Assembly (NCBI GenBank): GCA_014695345.1
Contig: JACJOC010000049.1
Span: 248,001-312,000 of the forward strand
Source: Cyanobacteria bacterium FACHB-471
Lineage (GTDB): Bacteria > Cyanobacteriota > Cyanobacteriia > Elainellales > Elainellaceae
Direction of reading: 5' to 3'
DNA: 64,000 nucleotides
The notes under the pieces are model-generated. The model had not been told where the DNA came from. It saw only the letters and a list, made by a program, of their open reading frames with translations, and made no database searches. A program made the translations under genes and the position numbers. Numbering within the stretch: the first letter of the stretch is position 1; each line of letters opens with the position of its first letter. Shown here piece by piece: positions 8,783 through 16,920 of this stretch.

Positions 8783-9544
8783 ATGATTGTCTGTCCTAAT
8801 TGCAATCACCAAAACCCGGACGGGGCTGTTCAGTGTGAGGCCTGCTATACGCCTCTGCCAATGATGATGAATTGCCCTAATTGCAGTTCGACCGTACAGG
8901 CAGACGCCAGCTTTTGTGGGCAATGTGGCTTTAATCTTCGAACAGCTGGGGTCAAAGAGGCTGGAGCTGTAGAGCCACCTCCGACCGTAGCCCCTAGTTT
9001 TGAAATTCCTGATTTGCTGCCCGCAGAGCCATTAGTGGAGCCAGAGCCACTGATGGCAAGTGTGTCCCATGCTGAGCCCGAGGTCGGTTCAGGCGTTCAT
9101 TCTCCTGATCCAGTCTCTCCTGCCCCTGTCTCTGAGGGGCAGAATGTTGCTCATTCAGCACCGCCGCCACCGCCACTGCCAGATCCTTCAGCTGACTTCA
9201 AGACCCAGCTTCAAATTCAGTCGGCGCGTTTGCTACATGTGCAGACAAATGCAACGATTGAACTGCCTCAAAATCTATCAGTGATTCATTTGGGTAAACC
9301 AAACGATCGAATTCCCCCTGATGTGGATGTCTCCGGATTTCCGAATTCTGAAATTGTTTCTAGAATTCATGCAGATATCCGGGTCGAAGGAGGGATTTAC
9401 TATATCGAAGATGTGGGTAGTTCAAACGGAACCTACATTAATAATGCGCCACTGCCTATTGGCAATCGCCATCGATTGCGTTCGGGGGATCGCATTGCTC
9501 TAGGAAAGGGCGATCGCGTTACCTTTTTGTTTCAGCTTGCTTGA
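8783..9544 (+). CDS. Double zinc-ribbon FHA-domain protein
   Basis: A 253-residue cytoplasmic protein. Two CxxC...CxxC zinc ribbons lie at the N terminus (Cys4, 7, 18, 21 and Cys31, 34, 45, 48). A Pro/Glu/Val-rich linker (about 60-145) follows, then an FHA domain (about 150-253) with SRIHADI and GSSNGTYINN, the phosphothreonine-binding loops. FHA domains dock on proteins phosphorylated by Hanks-type kinases. The next gene joins an FHA domain to a kinase fold, so the pair probably works in one phospho-signalling route. The partner is unknown. Confidence 0.85.
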   Translation: MIVCPNCNHQNPDGAVQCEACYTPLPMMMNCPNCSSTVQADASFCGQCGFNLRTAGVKEAGAVEPPPTVAPSFEIPDLLPAEPLVEPEPLMASVSHAEPEVGSGVHSPDPVSPAPVSEGQNVAHSAPPPPPLPDPSADFKTQLQIQSARLLHVQTNATIELPQNLSVIHLGKPNDRIPPDVDVSGFPNSEIVSRIHADIRVEGGIYYIEDVGSSNGTYINNAPLPIGNRHRLRSGDRIALGKGDRVTFLFQLA

Positions 9545-9725
9545 TCCAAACTGAAATATTGGTTATGAATAGTCGAATAATTTGTCATTGATAAAGGCAA
9601 CTCTTAGTCAAAAACTCTTTGCTTTGGTTTTAAGCAAAGCAGCGTAGCATAATAGAAAGTTTCGAATTGGAAGCTTAGCGTTCCCCCCGTTTATTCCAGT
9701 CCTTCTCAGACTCCAAGTTGCCAGT

Positions 9726-11204
9726 GTGATTACTCTTTCTCTTTTACATCCACTTAAGCAAATCCCAGTTCAGGTTTGGACTTTTGAGAATGAGTCTGTG
9801 ATTCGTATTGGTCGCTCGACCGACAATCATGTGATCCTCTATAGTGCAGTTGTGTCTCGCCATCATGTGGAGTTACGTAGGGTTGGGGCAAGCTGGGAAA
9901 TCCTAAACTTGGGCACAAACGGCACCTACTTAGACGGCAAACGCATCACCCAAGTACCAATTCTGGATGGAGCAGTGATGCGTCTGGCGCGGTCAGGACC
10001 CAATATTCAGATTCGGATTGGAACTGAGGCAAACAAGGATTTGCCTAACACCATGACTGGCGATCGCACAATTAGCCAGCGCACAGATTATGCCTTTTCA
10101 GATACCGAAATTACAGGACGCAGCAGCGAGCCTCCATCAGAGTTTGGAGATACCGAAAGCGGCATCGAAACGCCAAAGAAAACCGTGTCGTCCGTGGGGA
10201 TGATTCCGGTGCCGCCCCATCTACAAATTTCATCGGAACCTATCAGCGATATTCCGGGAGCGATTCCTAAACCCCCAAATTCCTTTGGAAGAGTCATCGC
10301 CAGCAATGCGCCTAGCGAATTGGATAGCATGGACACGTCTGAGTCAGACTGTACTCACCAGCGGGGGGGCGGTCTGTTTTGCGTTGACTGCGGACAACCG
10401 CTGCAAGTGCTGCAAACCCTTGGAGACTATCAGCTTGTCAAAGTATTGGGTGAGGGTGAAATTGGCATTACCTACCTCGCCTGGCGAAATGGTCAAAATC
10501 TGGCGCTAAAGACGCTGAACCCAGACTGGATTGGTAACCCCAAGGCGCAAGCTGCGCTGGAGTGCGAAGCAGAGATTTTGCGGCAGATCAACCATCCCCA
10601 GATTCCCCGATTGGTTGATTTTTTTGCGATCGCCCAGCGCCCCTGCCTGGTAATGGAAATGATGACTGGCAATACAGTCGCCCAACAAGTGATGGCAGAA
10701 GGACCAATTCAGTTCCATCAGGCAATTGACTGGATTTTAGAAATCTGTGGACTGTTGGATTATTTGCACACCTTTACGCCACCAATTTTACATCGCGGAA
10801 TTCGGCCAACAAGCTTGATTTACCAGAGCGCTCCGTTTGCCGCAGGGGAAATGGCCCTGGTTGATTTTGGGGCAACCAAAGCCGTAGTTTTGGGACAAAA
10901 AACCCCAGTTGGATCTACAGGTTACTCTGTCCCTGAGCAACTAGACATTAATGCGACTCCTGCGGTTGATTTGTATGCTTTGGGACCCATGCTGGCATTT
11001 TTGCTCACGGGTCAAAATCCAATTTCTTTCTATGGCGATCGCGGGGAAGGATATCGATTTTATGCAGAGTCGGTGCCCAATGTACCTCCTGCAGTTCAAG
11101 CCGTGATGCAGAAAGTCACTGATCCTGATCCTGAACAACGTTTTGCATCAGCAAATTTATTAGCCGATGCCCTGCGGCAAGCGGTTCAACACACTCAGCA
11201 ATAG
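9726..11204 (+). CDS. FHA domain - kinase-fold protein (predicted pseudokinase)
   Basis: A 492-residue protein started by GTG at 9726. The FHA domain spans about 5-100 (IRIGRSTDNHVIL, SRHHVEL, NLGTNGTYLDGKRI). A Ser/Thr/Pro-rich linker follows, then a CxxC pair (Cys219, Cys222) and a Hanks-type kinase fold (about 234-488). The glycine loop is weak (GEGEIGITY), Lys262 and the DFG motif (380-382) are kept, but the catalytic loop reads HRGIRPTS (356-363) instead of HRDIKPxN. The proton-accepting Asp is Gly358, and the usual Lys and Asn are Arg and Ser. Such a protein may bind ATP but is unlikely to transfer phosphate, so a scaffold or sensor role is inferred. It has no membrane helix. The three other kinases of the window have intact HRD motifs. 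Confidence 0.85.
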   Translation: MITLSLLHPLKQIPVQVWTFENESVIRIGRSTDNHVILYSAVVSRHHVELRRVGASWEILNLGTNGTYLDGKRITQVPILDGAVMRLARSGPNIQIRIGTEANKDLPNTMTGDRTISQRTDYAFSDTEITGRSSEPPSEFGDTESGIETPKKTVSSVGMIPVPPHLQISSEPISDIPGAIPKPPNSFGRVIASNAPSELDSMDTSESDCTHQRGGGLFCVDCGQPLQVLQTLGDYQLVKVLGEGEIGITYLAWRNGQNLALKTLNPDWIGNPKAQAALECEAEILRQINHPQIPRLVDFFAIAQRPCLVMEMMTGNTVAQQVMAEGPIQFHQAIDWILEICGLLDYLHTFTPPILHRGIRPTSLIYQSAPFAAGEMALVDFGATKAVVLGQKTPVGSTGYSVPEQLDINATPAVDLYALGPMLAFLLTGQNPISFYGDRGEGYRFYAESVPNVPPAVQAVMQKVTDPDPEQRFASANLLADALRQAVQHTQQ

Positions 11205-11302
11205 AACTAATTCCATCGAATTGCTGAACTAGCCTTGAACCCGATTGCGCTAAATTACCTCTGAGCCAGAGTGAAAAATAGGGGAGCAGTAGAGGCAGAA
11301 CT

Positions 11303-12010
11303 ATGGCGCGAGGAGATCAAATTTATGTGATGCGTCCGTTTCTTGGGCAAGACGGGGTCTACGAGCATCATGGCATTGACTGTGGCGACGGGACGGTGAT
11401 TCACTATCGCAAGGCTGGGGAAGCGACTATTAGCCGGACTTCTATAGAATCTTTTGCGGCGGGCAATCCAATTTTTGTGAAGCACCAGCCAAAAGCTTAT
11501 ATTCCCGACATTGTCATGCAGCGGGCTGAAAGTCGTCTGGGGGAGCAGCAGTATAACCTGGTTTCAAACAACTGTGAGCATTTTGCCAACTGGTGCAAGA
11601 CTGGAGTGAATGAAAGCCATCAGCTTAACAACTTTGGCTTAGGCCTTGGCGGTGTAGGTGCTGCAGCAGCACGAGGGTTGATTCAAGAGGCTGCAACGGA
11701 GTCTGATCCGATTCAATCAATTCACCTTTCGGATCATGCGCTGCAAAATATTGCGGTCGCTAAGGCTCAGCTCCAGCCACAATATGACCGAACTCAAGCA
11801 GATGTAGAAACCTGGCATCGGGTTGCCCAACTTGCCCTGAAGCAAGGCAAGGAAGAACGAATTGTCCGGGCGGCTCTAGAGCGAAAGGTTGCCGCAAAAC
11901 GACGAGCCGCAGACTTTAAAGTACAGATTGATCAACTGAGCACAATGGAAGCAGACTTGCTGCGAAATCAATTAGTTTTGCAGCAGAGAATGGTTGCTCC
12001 TTCAGTGTAA
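11303..12010 (+). CDS. LRAT-domain (NlpC/P60-like) protein
   Basis: A 235-residue protein whose first about 115 residues match the lecithin:retinol acyltransferase fold. YEHHGID (His22) and DGTVIHY (His34) supply the histidines and SNNCEHFANWC supplies the nucleophile Cys91. Residues about 150-235 are a basic, Gln/Lys-rich helix or coiled coil. Bacterial LRAT proteins are thiol acyltransferases or hydrolases of largely unknown substrate, often acting on lipids. It lies 98 bp after the FHA-pseudokinase on the same strand. No signal peptide is seen. Confidence 0.82.
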   Translation: MARGDQIYVMRPFLGQDGVYEHHGIDCGDGTVIHYRKAGEATISRTSIESFAAGNPIFVKHQPKAYIPDIVMQRAESRLGEQQYNLVSNNCEHFANWCKTGVNESHQLNNFGLGLGGVGAAAARGLIQEAATESDPIQSIHLSDHALQNIAVAKAQLQPQYDRTQADVETWHRVAQLALKQGKEERIVRAALERKVAAKRRAADFKVQIDQLSTMEADLLRNQLVLQQRMVAPSV

Positions 12011-12019
12011 TTTTCAGTT

Positions 12020-12640
12020 CTACGAATTAGGGATGAGCGAATTTGCCTCTCGTGCGGTCAGGGTTTTGTTGTAAATATCTGCACCCGGTTCTTGAATGCG
12101 GCTGTTATGTAACGAACCTGTGTCTACTGGAGCAAAACCGATCGCTTCGATTAGCTTAGAGACAGCCTGTTTTGCTTCAGCATCGTCTCCAGCAATGAAG
12201 ATAGCTCGTCGTTCTTCTAGAGGCTTGGTCAGATCTCCTTGCTCTCGTAGATGAACCCAATAAATCGTATTGAATGCTTTGATGACTTTCACATCGGGCA
12301 AGTGACTGGCAATAAATTCGCTGTGAGTTAGCCCTTGCAGGTCGATTACGCCATCGCGATCGGGGTAATAGTTGCCTGCATTGACCAGGATCTTGCCTTT
12401 GAGCGTTTCTGCTGGCAAGTCAGCGTAACGACCAAACGGAATTGCCTCAATCACAATTTCTCCAAATGTGGCGGCTTCTGCCACTGTTGCCGCGTGAGCG
12501 TTCGGACCAAGCTGGGTGACTAGCTCTTGCAAAGATTCTGGGCCTCTGGAATTGCTGATGGCGATCGCATGACCCGCACGAGTCAGCAGTTCAGCTAAGG
12601 TCGCGCCAATGTTTCCTGCACCAATGATGCCAATGTTCAT
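12020..12640 (-). CDS. NADPH-dependent F420 reductase-like oxidoreductase
   Basis: A 206-residue Rossmann protein beginning MNIGIIGAGNIGATLAELL, the dinucleotide-binding glycine motif. IEAIPFGRYADLP and LVNAGNYYPDRDG are typical of the group annotated as coenzyme-F420-dependent NADP oxidoreductase. Cyanobacteria use such proteins with unknown small substrates, and true F420 use is not implied. I chose the ATG at 12640 because GGAG lies 6 bases before it; a TTG four codons upstream is less likely. The stop lies 9 bp from the convergent LRAT stop. Confidence 0.82.
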   Translation of the reverse strand: MNIGIIGAGNIGATLAELLTRAGHAIAISNSRGPESLQELVTQLGPNAHAATVAEAATFGEIVIEAIPFGRYADLPAETLKGKILVNAGNYYPDRDGVIDLQGLTHSEFIASHLPDVKVIKAFNTIYWVHLREQGDLTKPLEERRAIFIAGDDAEAKQAVSKLIEAIGFAPVDTGSLHNSRIQEPGADIYNKTLTAREANSLIPNS

Positions 12641-12698
12641 AACATGCTCCAATCGTTGTTTTGTTTACCCACTCTTGTAGCTTCAGAGATGTGTATTC

Positions 12699-13595
12699 TC
12701 AAGCAGCGTTCAACCACAGAGCCAGATTTCGCATGTAAGTGTGAATGTCTTCGAGGGCTTGAGGGTTTTGAGCAATGCCGTCTCCGACGGGCTCAGACAC
12801 AAAACTAGGACATCCAAAATTCGGATTCCAGTTGTAGTCACAGAAGTGATGAAAGGTAGACTCAGCCACCGCTCGCCCCAATTTGTGACCTGAAGAATCC
12901 ACTGCCTGCTCAAAGATCACTGCCAGAGTAAATGGACGACTGCTGATTTTGCTGGTGCCCGTGGCGATCGCCCTAATACTAGAATCTCCATTCAGCGGGA
13001 CACCCACAGCACCCTCATGGGGATGAGCGGGTAAATATTGAAGGGCTTCTCCTGTAGGACGCAGCAAAAGCTCATGCAGCGGTTCCGTTGGCTGGATCAC
13101 CTGATAATCTCCGTTTTGCCCAGAGTGATAATTCGGCCAACTGATTGCTTGCGTCTCCTGGTCGTCCCGCTGCTGCCGCTCTAGCTCCGGCTCCGGATTC
13201 TGGCTGTGAAAGAAATGAGCAGAAGCGAGGGGCTGGCAAGCTCCACTGAGTTTGCCTAATGAAGAGCCTAAATCCTGGTGATCGCGGGTGGTCAGGACCG
13301 CCCCGCCTCGTTGCCGAAACCGCTGAATGCCTTCACAATCTGCTGTGCTTAAGCCATCCCCCACATCCACGGCGAACAGCCAAAGCTGACTAAAGTCTGA
13401 CTGATCGAGGTTACTTAATACCGGGTCGTTGCCCTGCTGATCAGGCTGTCGATCTCGCGCTGTTACCTCAAAGAGAGGTTTTCCATTCACATCAGTGAGA
13501 GAGGCAAGGTAGTCCTGCAATAGGGAGAATCGCTCAATTGCCCAATCGTCAGGGTGAGTTTGAATCGTTGTCTGTAGCAGGATCTGACTAACCAT
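12699..13595 (-). CDS. Conserved hypothetical, class I amidotransferase/ThuA-like fold suspected
   Basis: A 298-residue soluble protein that I do not recognise with certainty. LWLFAVDVGDGLSTADCEGIQRF followed by RQRGGAVLTTRDHQDLGSS looks like the beta-strand, GATase-like pattern of ThuA/DJ-1 proteins. SRPFTLAVIFEQ and GRAVAESTFHHFCDYNW resemble the C-terminal His-containing region of that superfamily. It has no membrane helix. The ATG at 13595 is preferred over an upstream TTG. It sits between two small oxidoreductase-type genes on the same strand. Confidence 0.55.
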   Translation of the reverse strand: MVSQILLQTTIQTHPDDWAIERFSLLQDYLASLTDVNGKPLFEVTARDRQPDQQGNDPVLSNLDQSDFSQLWLFAVDVGDGLSTADCEGIQRFRQRGGAVLTTRDHQDLGSSLGKLSGACQPLASAHFFHSQNPEPELERQQRDDQETQAISWPNYHSGQNGDYQVIQPTEPLHELLLRPTGEALQYLPAHPHEGAVGVPLNGDSSIRAIATGTSKISSRPFTLAVIFEQAVDSSGHKLGRAVAESTFHHFCDYNWNPNFGCPSFVSEPVGDGIAQNPQALEDIHTYMRNLALWLNAA

Positions 13596-13713
13596 ATGAG
13601 ATCTCTTCTCAAGCAAAATACAACTACAGAAATCCTATTTGATCTCTAAAGGTTATATGCTTGCGTAACCTTTTGGATACCGAGATCTTGCGCCCATAGC
13701 ATTCACACTCCCG

Positions 13714-14190
13714 TTACTTGAGAATCAATGGGGTTAGAACAGGAGCCATCAACATCTCAAATTCCAGGTTGGTCGCACTCACAACGTTTTCAACAATTTT
13801 GCTGTCCCGAAGACGCATCACATGAGTTTCAATGAATGTGATGTCTCGATTGGTTGCGGCTACACCAAAGAAGCTTTTGGCGTGGGTTTGCATTGATCGA
13901 AATCGAACGACGACGCGATCTCGAAGAGATACCCGCAAGGGGTCGCCCACCGCAAACATATCTTCGATCATCATCTCCGAACCCGGAACAGGCGGAAATG
14001 CATCAAAAAAGCTACTGAAAATCTGCTTATACTGCTCACGTCCGTCAATTGGTCCATCGGGTTTCAGTCCGGTGATTGCCTGCACATTCTCGTCTAAAAC
14101 GTCTGCCGCAACCGTCATGTCGCCCTTACCCAAAAACTGTTCGATGAAGATGCGAGCAGTCGTCAAGTTTTGTTCTTCCGTTGGAGTCAT
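13714..14190 (-). CDS. SnoaL-like / NTF2-fold protein
   Basis: A 158-residue protein of the NTF2-like superfamily (SnoaL, ester-cyclase or limonene-epoxide-hydrolase type). The pattern is an N-terminal helix, DVLDENVQAITG, the GREQYKQIFSSFFDAFPP region and a hydrophobic sheet at the end. The frame is open upstream into the SDR gene, but the ATG at 14190 (MTPTEEQNL) gives the normal domain size and avoids overlap. It lies 49 bp after the SDR gene and is probably co-transcribed. The substrate is unknown. Confidence 0.75.
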   Translation of the reverse strand: MTPTEEQNLTTARIFIEQFLGKGDMTVAADVLDENVQAITGLKPDGPIDGREQYKQIFSSFFDAFPPVPGSEMMIEDMFAVGDPLRVSLRDRVVVRFRSMQTHAKSFFGVAATNRDITFIETHVMRLRDSKIVENVVSATNLEFEMLMAPVLTPLILK

Positions 14191-14239
14191 GATTAATTTT
14201 TCTTGCTGTCGTTGTGTCGTGCTTTGATTCCAAAGTGAA

Positions 14240-14980
14240 TTACCAGGGAAGCGCGACCGCTCCTCCAAACTTTCGCATTTCCGCAAAAAACTTACCCTGT
14301 GCGCCGCCCTCTGGCAGGGTTGCCAGATACACGGCAGTTTCGGCTCCTTCATCAGCGGTAAACGGCGCACTAGAACCACCCATGTCAGTTTGCAGCCAGC
14401 CAGGAGAATAAACATTAACTAGAATATTTGTACCTTGAAGCTCCTTTGCCAGGATTGCCGTCAGTCCATTCAACCCCATCTTAGAAAGGCGGTAGGAAGG
14501 AGCTAGTGGATAGTAATCGCTACCCATTGATGTGAAAGAAGCCATTTCAGTAGACACATTAACAATCCGTCCGTAGTTTTGAGCCTGCATCAACGGCAGC
14601 AGGGCTTGGGTGATGCGAACAATGGCTAACACGTTCGTTTCAAAGGTTGACCGCATCGTTTCTAGCTGAACGGTGAGCAGACTGGCTTCGTCTGGCTGTG
14701 CCGTCGGGTTAATTCCAGCATTGTTAACCAAAATGTCGGCTCTGCCGTAAGTTTGCTGCAACCAGGTAGTGAACTGTTGCACACTCGCGTCGCTTGTCAC
14801 ATCCAGAGGGTGAAAGTCTACCTGAATGTTTTCCTGCGATAGCCGCTGCTGAGCCGCGCGACCGTCTTGCTCTTTGCGACTGGTCACAATGACCTGAGTT
14901 TCTTTTTGTGCTAATTGGCGAGCGATCGCATATCCCAGTCCTTTATGGCTACCCGTAACTACTGCAACTCTCTGGGTCAT
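14240..14980 (-). CDS. Short-chain dehydrogenase/reductase
   Basis: A 246-residue classical SDR. The NAD(P) motif is TGSHKGLGYAIA (about 9-20), LVNNAGIN follows at about 84-91, and the catalytic Ser and YxxxK appear as VSTEMAS and YRLSK. The divergent LysR gene 89 bp away probably controls it together with the following SnoaL-like gene. The substrate is unknown. Confidence 0.9.
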   Translation of the reverse strand: MTQRVAVVTGSHKGLGYAIARQLAQKETQVIVTSRKEQDGRAAQQRLSQENIQVDFHPLDVTSDASVQQFTTWLQQTYGRADILVNNAGINPTAQPDEASLLTVQLETMRSTFETNVLAIVRITQALLPLMQAQNYGRIVNVSTEMASFTSMGSDYYPLAPSYRLSKMGLNGLTAILAKELQGTNILVNVYSPGWLQTDMGGSSAPFTADEGAETAVYLATLPEGGAQGKFFAEMRKFGGAVALPW

Positions 14981-15069
14981 AAGTTGTTAATGCCGCTGAA
15001 TTTGCTCTACCGTCACCGTATCAACCTCTAAACTAGTGAGCAAGATGATTTTTGAGATGAATACTATCA
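14981..15069. promoter_or_regulatory. Divergent promoter region between SDR and LysR genes
   Basis: The 89-bp space between two outward-reading genes must hold both promoters and, by LysR custom, the regulator's own T-N11-A operator. I cannot fix a single operator by eye. Confidence 0.5.
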
Positions 15070-15996
15070 ATGAAATCAATAAACCTGGCAGCGATCGATC
15101 TAAACCTGCTGGTTGCCTTTGAAGCTTTAATGGAGCGGCGCAATGTGACTAAAGCCGCCGAACAGCTTCAGATTGGGCAACCTGCCATGAGTGCATCACT
15201 AAATCGCTTGCGGATCTTGTTTGAAGACGAGTTATTTGTGCGGTTGGGAAGACAGATGCAGCCAACGCTCAAAGCACAGGCGATCGCTCCCGGCATTTTG
15301 GCAGCGCTGCAACAGATTCGCCAAACCGTAACTTCGAGCCAGTCATTTGAGCCAGTTTCTAGCGATCGCACCTTTGCCATCGGCAGTTCAGATTACAGCA
15401 GTTTGGTTTTGGTGCCGCCGCTACTAGAGTTTAGTCGTCGAACTGCACCGTCCATCAACTTTCACATGATTGGTTATGAGAAAGACGACGTAGGTGAGTT
15501 GTTAGAACAAGGGGCGATCGAAGTTGCGTTAGGGGTTTTTCCAAACCCACCTCGCCAAACCGACTGGGAGCCTATTTTTACAGAACGATTTGTCGGAATT
15601 GCCCGTCTGGGGCACCCCGCTCTAAAGCATGGAACAATGGATTTGGAAACCTTTGCGTCTCTATCTCACGCGCTGACCACGCTGCGGCGAGACAGCATCG
15701 GTGCAATTGATCAAGCGCTGAATGAGCAGAACTTAGCGCGTCGGATTGCTTTGACGACCCCTCACATGTTGATTTTGCCGTGTGCGATCGCAGCCAGTGA
15801 CTTGGTTGCCGCAGTCCCTCATCGTCTTGCTCTGCGGATGGCAGATACTTACCAATTGAAGCTATTTGAACTTCCAGTCAAAACAAAGCCTTGGACGGTT
15901 TCAATGGTGTGGAGCAAATTGAGCGATCGGGATGAGGCAGTCTGTTGGTTGCGCGACGCCATTAGAACGGTGTGCAAAACTTTTACCAACGAATGA
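15070..15996 (+). CDS. LysR-family transcriptional regulator
   Basis: A 308-residue regulator. The winged helix-turn-helix lies at about 8-66 (DLNLLVAFEALMERRNVTKAAEQL, with PAMSASLNRLR as recognition helix). A periplasmic-binding-like co-inducer domain follows (about 95-300). The NodD/PcpR-like order and divergence from the SDR gene suggest control of the SDR-SnoaL pair. The inducer is unknown. Confidence 0.9.
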   Translation: MKSINLAAIDLNLLVAFEALMERRNVTKAAEQLQIGQPAMSASLNRLRILFEDELFVRLGRQMQPTLKAQAIAPGILAALQQIRQTVTSSQSFEPVSSDRTFAIGSSDYSSLVLVPPLLEFSRRTAPSINFHMIGYEKDDVGELLEQGAIEVALGVFPNPPRQTDWEPIFTERFVGIARLGHPALKHGTMDLETFASLSHALTTLRRDSIGAIDQALNEQNLARRIALTTPHMLILPCAIAASDLVAAVPHRLALRMADTYQLKLFELPVKTKPWTVSMVWSKLSDRDEAVCWLRDAIRTVCKTFTNE

Positions 15997-16017
15997 CCAA
16001 AGCAAGGCATCAAGCTG

Positions 16018-16150
16018 TGCAACTAAAGGATTGAGCCGCTACAACGAAGAGTTGAGCCGTCGCACTAAAGTTTTTCGCGCTGCAACTAAAGGATTGAGCC
16101 GTCGTAATGAAGGAGCGGGCGATCGCGGCGATGCATTGAGTCGTTACGAA
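16018..16150 (+). repeat. Degenerate short tandem repeats after the LysR gene
   Basis: A perfect 21-bp direct repeat (core AACTAAAGGATTGAGCCG) lies at 16018-16038 and 16081-16101. Diverged copies (GAGTTGAGCCGTCGCACTAAAG, GCATTGAGTCGTTACGAAG) lie between and after. In one frame the region reads ATKGLSRYNE / ELSRRTKV / ATKGLSRRNE, but I do not believe it is a gene. It resembles an intergenic repeat family. Confidence 0.8.
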
Positions 16151-16294
16151 GTTCCTAATCATCCGCTGTAGAAAACTTCAAATACTCACAGACGACCTGA
16201 TTGAACTCATGAAGTTATGATGCCGCTTAATGCAGTGGAACAATTGATGTAGGGATACAGTAAGAAATAGCCACTTGAAGCTTGAGAGGCAGGA

Positions 16295-16576
16295 ATGGTT
16301 CAAGCAACAAAATACCTTTATGTTGTTCGAGATGATGAGATTCTACATGGAGAACCTATCATTCAAGGGACTCGTACACCCGTCAGAGCAATCGTCGAAA
16401 CTTGGCGAATGGGTGTTGCACCAGAGGAAATTCCTAGAGGAATGCCACATCTTACCTTGGGACAGGTTTTTGGAGCATTAACTTACTACAGTGACCATCA
16501 AGACGAAATTAATTACTATATCGAGAAAAACCGCATTCCCGAAGAATTAATTGATCCGTTGGTTAAAGATTTGTGA
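16295..16576 (+). CDS. DUF433 antitoxin
   Basis: A 93-residue DUF433 protein with a small helix-turn-helix. The motif GEPIIQGTRTPVRAIVETWRMG and PHLTLGQVFGALTYYSDH are diagnostic. It overlaps the following DUF5615 gene by four bases (GTGA), the usual coupling of antitoxin and toxin. It is expected to bind the toxin and repress the operon. Confidence 0.88.
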   Translation: MVQATKYLYVVRDDEILHGEPIIQGTRTPVRAIVETWRMGVAPEEIPRGMPHLTLGQVFGALTYYSDHQDEINYYIEKNRIPEELIDPLVKDL

Positions 16577-16920
16577 GTAGCGTATTTGTTTGTTTATACT
16601 TGGACGAAGATGTCAATGTATTGGTAGCTAACCTGCTTCAAGCAAGAGGTTTTGATGTCATTACTGCACGAGACGCGGAGCAACTTCAGGCATCTGATGC
16701 GGAACAACTTGCATATGCTGTAAGTCAATCCAGAACTCTGGTTACTCACAATAGAACTGACTTTGAAGAACTTGTACAGAGTTACTTTGACTTAGGGCAG
16801 ATGCACTACGGAGTAATTTTTGCGGCTCGTCGTTCTCCTCAAGAAATCGCACAGCGCTTACTCGCCATTCTCAATCAAGTTACCTCAGACGAGATGCAAA
16901 ATCAGGTTAGATATGTTTAG
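16573..16920 (+). CDS. DUF5615 PIN-like toxin
   Basis: A 115-residue PIN-like protein beginning with GTG inside the antitoxin stop. LYLDEDVNVLVANLLQARGFDVITARD gives the first acidic site, and LVTHNRTDFEELV corresponds to the TxNxxDF motif of DUF5615 Mut7-C/PIN-like nucleases. It is the predicted RNase toxin of a type II pair with the DUF433 gene. Its end overlaps the convergent MFS gene by 14 bp. Confidence 0.87.
   Translation: MSSVFVCLYLDEDVNVLVANLLQARGFDVITARDAEQLQASDAEQLAYAVSQSRTLVTHNRTDFEELVQSYFDLGQMHYGVIFAARRSPQEIAQRLLAILNQVTSDEMQNQVRYV

Noticed and set aside
15932-16171. Plus-strand frame reading ATKGLSRYNE-type peptide repeats
   Set aside because: It overlaps the end of the LysR gene in another frame, and its repeats are explained by DNA repeats; not convincing as a protein.
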